This document shows, piece after piece, positions 30,311 to 35,710 of a DNA stretch of 35,710 bases. The number at the start of each line of letters is the position of its first letter. The first letter of the stretch is position 1. Made by a program: the position numbers and the translations under genes. The notes under the pieces are model-generated. The model was not told the origin of the DNA and ran no database searches. It saw only the letters and a list, made by a program, of their open reading frames with translations. The DNA comes from Schoenoplectus triqueter (lineage: Eukaryota; Streptophyta; Magnoliopsida; Poales; Cyperaceae), in assembly GCA_964058805.1 (NCBI GenBank), contig CAXKVV010001270.1, forward strand, positions 1 to 35,710, read 5' to 3'.

Positions 30311-31820
30311 TATTAATTGCTTAATATTAACTAATATTAATAGCACGGATAGAAATTACGATCTCATCATAATATTTCTCCATATGGATCAGAAATTACT
30401 TTAGCTTACAAGTTAAAGTTTTCTTTTCTGCCATTTTCAAATTTAGACGGGGTAAAAATAGTCTGTTGTGGGATATGGGTTTGTGGAGTTCTCTTTTTCT
30501 CCACTTCTTTAAATTATGTCTCAAGAAAATATTTTGTCTTTTCCTCCCTCCATTTTACTTCTAGTGGAGGATTGAATAGTGAAATGACCATAATAGATGA
30601 ATGTGGAAAGTGTATTTTTTTTCTTGAATCTTTTAATCTTTCTAATTTAAAGTAATGGTTTTTATTATCCAATAAATTTATGGAAAATTACGTCAAACAT
30701 ACAAATTCTTGGTCAAAAAAAGATGAAGTTGTACGAATAAAAACAGTGAACCATACAGATATTTGTTGCGAAAAAAATGAAATAATCTTGAGTTTTTAAA
30801 ATCTAAAGGAATCTTCCGATGATAATTAGCAAGAAAAACTAAAAAGTCTGACGTGGTTTAGCATTTTCATCGTTAAAACAAATAAATGAATGTGACATTC
30901 ACGTCTTTCATGCATATACGAAATCGTTCCAGCCTACACTGGGAGATCCACTATGTGGATTTTGTTGATAAGCCCAGTTCAACAACCCAAAATAGATTAA
31001 TAATTGTAATGGGCCTAGTGTGATGAAATTATCAATCAATCTATTACTAGGTCAATTTAGGTATAGTTTCCAAGGTTCTGAAATATCATGATCCCTTCAG
31101 AGTTGGGCTCAATTAAGGTCCCTTCCCCCTTTAGTAAAAAAATCAAGTTCCCTTATCACTAATATTCTTTACGGACAATTTTTTTTGTTGAATTTTTTAT
31201 AGTACTGCAAATTATATATTGAATAGTGAATATAGAGGGAAATAATAACTATAATAATAAAATTTTTAATTTTAAATAAATAGGAGTAGACTAGAAATGA
31301 AATCTAACTCAAAGATCTAAAGATCTTAAATATAAAAAATCAGTAATGATGATAAAGATATTAATAATAAAGATCACGAGATTCTTTTAAAATTGAGTAC
31401 TGTAAATTATAAATTTTACGGTACTTGTGGGAAAAATAACTCTTTTGCCAAATTTGTCATGCTAAAGATTAAAAAATATGAGGCTGATAATAGTCCCCAA
31501 TTGTTTGTCCCCATCCGAAATCCCCAAAATTTGACTATAATTTACTTCGTCTGCTCAAATATTAAATTATTATTTCAGCGAAAAGGTACAAGCCAACTAG
31601 CGACTTTTATTATTGGAGGCAGCGCCTCATTCAATAATTGATCCTTGCTTTCTTCACTATTTTTACTAAACATTATTGTTATTTATACTAAATTATCTCG
31701 GTGATAACAATAAATATTAATCAAAGTCTATATTGCTATCTAGAATTATTGGCCATTTTATTTATATCAAAGGGGCTGATAAATTTTGAATTTAACTTTA
31801 ACAACATCATGTTATTTTAT
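30311..31820. other. Intergenic AT-rich DNA, no gene recognised
   Basis: No gene supported. The 82-codon ORF at 31393-31641 has no recognisable domain and a composition like its surroundings. Confidence 0.5.
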
Positions 31821-32360
31821 TTTGATATTATTTATATTAATTATATATATTATTTACATTTGACAAATTAACTATTTATATTAACAATATAAACACTATA
31901 AAATAAGTGTCTTATGTCAATACAATAGTCAATTACACACCTCGCAATCTGCTCCCTTCACTTTGATGTTATTTATATCAATTTTATGGGTTATTTATAT
32001 TTTATAAATTAATTATTTACATTAGCCATTTAAATACAATATGATAATTGTCAACTACCAATACAAATGTCAATATATGCTCTTTTGCTCTTATCCTTTT
32101 TATATCAATTATGTATGTTGATAATATCCACAACTCAACTATTTACATTAGTCGTATGAATATAATATGACAATCATCGTATGACAATACAAGTCTTATA
32201 ACCTACATCTTTGTTCATGTACTATTTATATCAATTATGTACATTATTTATATTTTACAAATGAACTATTCATATGTCGATATAATAAAATCATAACTTA
32301 TTTTTTTATTTCGATGCTATTTAATTTTGATAATAATTATATTGGTTATTTATATTTTAG
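31820..32360 (+). repeat. Diverged tandem repeat, about five units of ~125-140 bp
   Basis: The anchor TTATTTATATCAATT (or a variant) occurs near 31828, 31970, 32097, 32223 and, degraded, 32317. Each unit continues with a TTATTTATATTTTACAAAT-like block, ACTATTTACATTAG, an AATATAATATGACAAT-like block and a CAATACAA-like block. The last unit is shortened. It is a decayed minisatellite or satellite. Confidence 0.75.
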
Positions 32361-33814
32361 AAATGTTGGGTCATAAAAATGGTAATCTGTGAAGTAATAA
32401 ATAAAAAAAATGCAAAATAAAAATTATACAATAAAGATAATAAATTAAAAAAAAGAATTATAAAATAATTATTCTTTGAGTTGCCATGAGCACAAATAAA
32501 TTACTTTTAAAATGTTATTAAAATAATAGAGAAAAAAGCAACGAGAATATGCATGGAACAAATATCAGTGCACTGTGTTATAAACAAAAACTGAAGTAAT
32601 TGAAAATCATATATAAAATCAAAATGTTTAATCTCATCAATTCTATATTAATGAACACATATCTTGTAATTTTTATTTTTTCAACTACAACATAAAATGT
32701 TACATAATCAATAAGTATATTTATAAATTATTAATAAATTACTTTTATTGGTATATAGCTATGATATATTTAAGTTTGTTCTCTTTTATTTGTTGATATA
32801 TCTTTCTCTCCGTCTTTCCTTCATCTGTTGTTGTTTCTACGTCTATAACAGCTTCTTGATTTTTTTACTCTCAAAATGAAAAGATAAAAGCATAATCATA
32901 GAAGTCAAAATAAAACACAAAGATAAAATATTATGGTAATTAAAGAACATTAAATTTGAGCAAAAATGTGAAAAACGTGAGACAAAAAATTTTGACTTTA
33001 TTATGTTTGAAAAACGAAGAAGAGACAAATGGAGAAAGATGTCCAATATGTATAATTAGATTCAGAATCAATGAGCGGTTGATAAGATAGATATTATGCA
33101 GACCTAATGATTTAGAGAGAAGAAAATAAGTTATTTGAAATAACGAAAAAATTTTGAACGAATGGGTATCTCTTGACAAAGTATCGAGAGATGTCAAATG
33201 TGTTGCTCATTTTTCTAAAAATAGAAATAAAAATTATCATACTAACTACACAGGGTAATTAGTCACGGAGACAGAAAATGAAGATAGATTAATGGGATGG
33301 TAATAATTATCCTAAAAAATAATAGACAAAAAGAAAAAAAGCTACGACCACATTGAAGCCTGAAACAAAGTCGAGAAGACGACAAATGCTAGGAATTTTT
33401 CATTTCTTTTTGAGAAAGGAAGTAAATTATACTGGTCCCCTAGGCCCTAGAGAGTAGAGGCATCGGACAAATTTTTCTTATAATTCCTAAAAAAAGCTCT
33501 ATTTTTCAATTGTGGTGTTTGAAGTATTATTAAGCTTTCATTACGAATTTATGATACTAAAAATGTTTCTAGATAACTTCTAATGAATTTGTTCAAAACA
33601 ATCTTTCAAGAAAATATACATGGAATATGATGTTTAGAAATGCACTTGAAAAAATGGGAATTAATGTGGATGGAAATATTTTTTCTAGCTGTAAATCAAC
33701 ATGCACTTGACAAAATGCATCGACAAAATCAACATAAATGACATATAATCCTTTGTTTTATTACATAATCATTTATAGGAGTATATATCATTTGCCTAAT
33801 TAATTTTTTTTTGT
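32361..33814. other. Intergenic AT-rich DNA, no gene recognised
   Basis: No gene or structured repeat was identified. Minus-strand ORFs at 32843-33046 and 32940-33197 overlap in different frames and have no known domain. Confidence 0.5.
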
Positions 33815-33890
33815 TATTTTGGAGAATATTATTTGAATTCCATTCAAAATATGATAAATAATGGATACAAATTTGTATTTGAATCTTCAA
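33815..33890 (+). repeat. Short dispersed repeat (partner at 5770-5850)
   Basis: Homologous to 5770-5850 (ATTCCATTCAAAATATGAT block, then ATGGATACAAATTTGTATTT against ATGGAAACAAATTTATTTTA). It ends where the Helitron begins. Confidence 0.6.
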
Positions 33891-33891
33891 A

Positions 33892-34351
33892 TCTATACTA
33901 TTATATAAAGCATTTAAGAATTGGAGGGTCCATTTTTTGTCATGGTAATTTTTTATTATACTCATTTTATTCCTCAATTAGATGAATAATATATATTTTT
34001 GATTGATCGAACGTATGTGATCGCGTCCATTAATCCCCTCTCTCTCCATTTATTTCCCTTATATACTATTTTTTTCATAATATTATTATTTTTATTTAGC
34101 AACTTTGTGAATATTTGGTAAGAAATTAATGGTGATAATATATGTTAGAGTAATTTACTTTTTGTGCCATAAAAATCATGAATCATTAACTCATATTGTG
34201 CAAAAATCTCATCCAAAATTAAATATAGTCTTTATTATAGGGTTTCTCTATAATCTGGTGAATTTATAATTTATAAATATAATTTTTTTATCCTATAATG
34301 TCTTAATGTTTAAATAAAAGAGTCTGCTGCAACGCACAGATATATAGCTAG
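33892..34351 (+). mobile_element. Short non-autonomous Helitron (460 bp)
   Basis: The 5' end is TCTATACTATTATATAAAGC, the usual plant Helitron 5' terminus. The 3' end is ATATATAGCTAG, with CTAG at 34348-34351. It sits between host A (33891) and host T (34352), the insertion rule for Helitrons, which leave no target duplication. About 10 bp before the end is a hairpin, TCTG-C-TGC-AAC-GCA-CAGA, a seven-pair stem with one bulged C, in the place of the 3' terminator hairpin. No Rep/helicase frame is present, so movement would need a protein encoded elsewhere. Confidence 0.88.
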
Positions 34352-34830
34352 TGCTAATAAAATACGTACAGCTTTACATGCAGAGCTTTTGTGAAGTCCT
34401 TATAAACTTACAAATTAACATTTGGATCCTAGTAGTGCGATAAAATCCGACCAGATCCATTTTCAGGCCGATATACTGCCATTTTCAATGGAACTAAATT
34501 CTGGCATGTGATATAGCCTATCCCTTATATTCAACGGAAACTAAATTCAATATATCTCTATCCCCAGCTCAGGCAAAGTACGTTACAAAGACTATACAGT
34601 TTGTTGTATATGAAATATGAATAGTCGCTCTATGCAAATGATATGTAAGGGACCATTCATTCATAATTCTATCGTGTCAGAAAGTTTCATGTCCTTTTTT
34701 TGCAGTTTTGCTCCAACAACCGGTTCTTAAATGAGCTTATAAATATCGCCAAATTTCATTCTGACAATTCAAAAAAATACTGTTTGCATGAGTCATTGTA
34801 TGACCAAAAGGGTATATATATATAGAGAGA
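34352..34830. other. Intergenic DNA, no gene recognised
   Basis: No gene, repeat or regulatory pattern was recognised between the Helitron and foldback element B3. Confidence 0.5.
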
Positions 34831-35232
34831 GAGTAATGCTATGGTGCTTCGCGAATCAAAAAATCTTTTGTGCTTCGCGTCCGTATCTCGAATTTAAAAG
34901 TTCAAACGGCCGATCCAAACCGTTGAACATCATCTTCATATTGAAATATCTTTGGAGATCAAATTTTATATTTTTTTGAATTTTTTTGATATTTTTTAGA
35001 TGGATACAAAGTTTGTTGATCTAAAGATTTCTGCACCATCCAAAACAAGCGACTTTGTACCCATCTAAAAAATATCAAAAAAATTCAAAAAAATATAAAA
35101 TTTGATCTCCAAGGATATTTCAATATGAAGATGATGTTTAACTGTTTGGATTGGCCGTTTGAACTTTCAAATTCGAGATACGGACGCGAAACACAAATTT
35201 TTTTTTACTTCGCGAAGCACCATAGCATCACT
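34831..35232. mobile_element. Foldback element B3 (complete, ~400 bp)
   Basis: It starts AGTAATGCTATGGTGCTTCG and ends CGAAGCACCATAGCATCACT. The arms are complementary as in B1 and B2. The left flank is (TA)n(GA)n; the right flank is CATATAGAG. It lies about 18 kb from the other B copies and outside the DEFL array, so the family is dispersed rather than only duplicated with the array. Confidence 0.87.
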
Positions 35233-35710
35233 CATATAGAGTAATGTTCAGTCAGTGACTATAAATGACTAATTAATGTACAATTACAGTCGATCAAAAT
35301 TAGGAAAATGTACAATCAGCTAAATTATTTTGAAGGTACAAGCATTGTTCACATGGGGCGTTTGATATTAATTGCTTGCTGATCTGTTTGGACCGTCAGG
35401 CCGTCACGTCACTTTGTTCATGAGTTCCCCTTTAGATCACGAATTCAATCGCATTTACACATATTACGAATCTAGCTTTAATTGATGTTTTTTATTGATA
35501 TATAGACGATTTAAAGGTTGAAAATTAATGAATAACTTAATTTAGTGTGTGTTCATTTATAAAATTCTTTTAATTTCCTTTTATAAAATTATCTTATTTT
35601 ATTTGAAAGCAGGTACTTTGCGTATGAAGCATATTTGATCAAAAAATTGAGTTCATCTTTTTATATCTATCATGAGACAAACAAAAATTCTTCTATTGAC
35701 TTTTTAAACT
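35233..35710. other. Intergenic DNA to window end, no gene recognised
   Basis: AT-rich, no feature supported. Confidence 0.5.

Noticed and set aside
31393..31641. 82-codon ORF
   Set aside because: No domain or signal peptide; composition like the flanks; no sign of repeats or promoter.
1..35710. Search for tRNA, rRNA, CRISPR or bacterial-type operons
   Set aside because: No tRNA A/B boxes in a cloverleaf context, no rRNA-like stretch and no regularly spaced short repeats were recognised. The gene structure is eukaryotic.

Overview
This is AT-rich nuclear DNA from a flowering plant, probably a eudicot. The evidence is a Ty1/copia retrotransposon end with its LTR, a decayed Mutator-like (MULE) transposase, a plant-mobile-domain exon relic, a Helitron, hAT-type elements, many foldback elements in (CT)n(TA)n(GA)n microsatellites, and two-exon secreted cysteine-rich peptide genes of the defensin-like (DEFL) kind. 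The species cannot be told from the sequence.

Layout. 1-1952: 3' end of a copia element (RT tail and RNase H ORF, spacer, polypurine tract, one LTR). 1953-8400: gene-poor DNA with foldback elements, a 1.1-kb-offset duplication and dispersed repeats. 8400-10140: relic of a minus-strand plant-mobile-domain gene. 11642-12918: degraded hAT-like element with a clean 179-bp hAT MITE (8-bp target duplication) nested in it. 13045-27750: the core, four tandem DEFL genes on the + strand (ATGs at 13685, 19540, 23644, 27194), each with TATA box, 55-nt signal-peptide exon, phase-1 intron and 209-nt exon for the 8-Cys domain. Between them lie foldback elements and a MULE pseudogene (17137-18830). 28060-28610: degenerate repeats. 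29670-30300: 3' flank of a fifth gene copy that has lost its exons. 31820-32360: diverged ~130-bp tandem repeat. 33892-34351: short Helitron. 34831-35232: one more foldback element.

How the genes fit together. The four DEFL genes encode 87-residue precursors giving almost identical, near-neutral mature peptides of about 64 residues. Differences between copies are patchwork: copy 3 resembles copy 4 at its 5' end, copy 1 at its 3' coding end and proximal 3' flank, and copy 2 in its distal flank. This points to gene conversion or unequal crossing-over. The promoters share an ACCTAAC box, a CANNTG box and a GATA-type box at fixed spacing from the TATA, so the copies are probably co-expressed. Copy 1 keeps the 'empty' version of the site that holds foldback clusters upstream of copies 3 and 4.

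The DEFL array is the most interesting content. Its biological role (defence, pollen-pistil signalling or other) cannot be decided from sequence alone.
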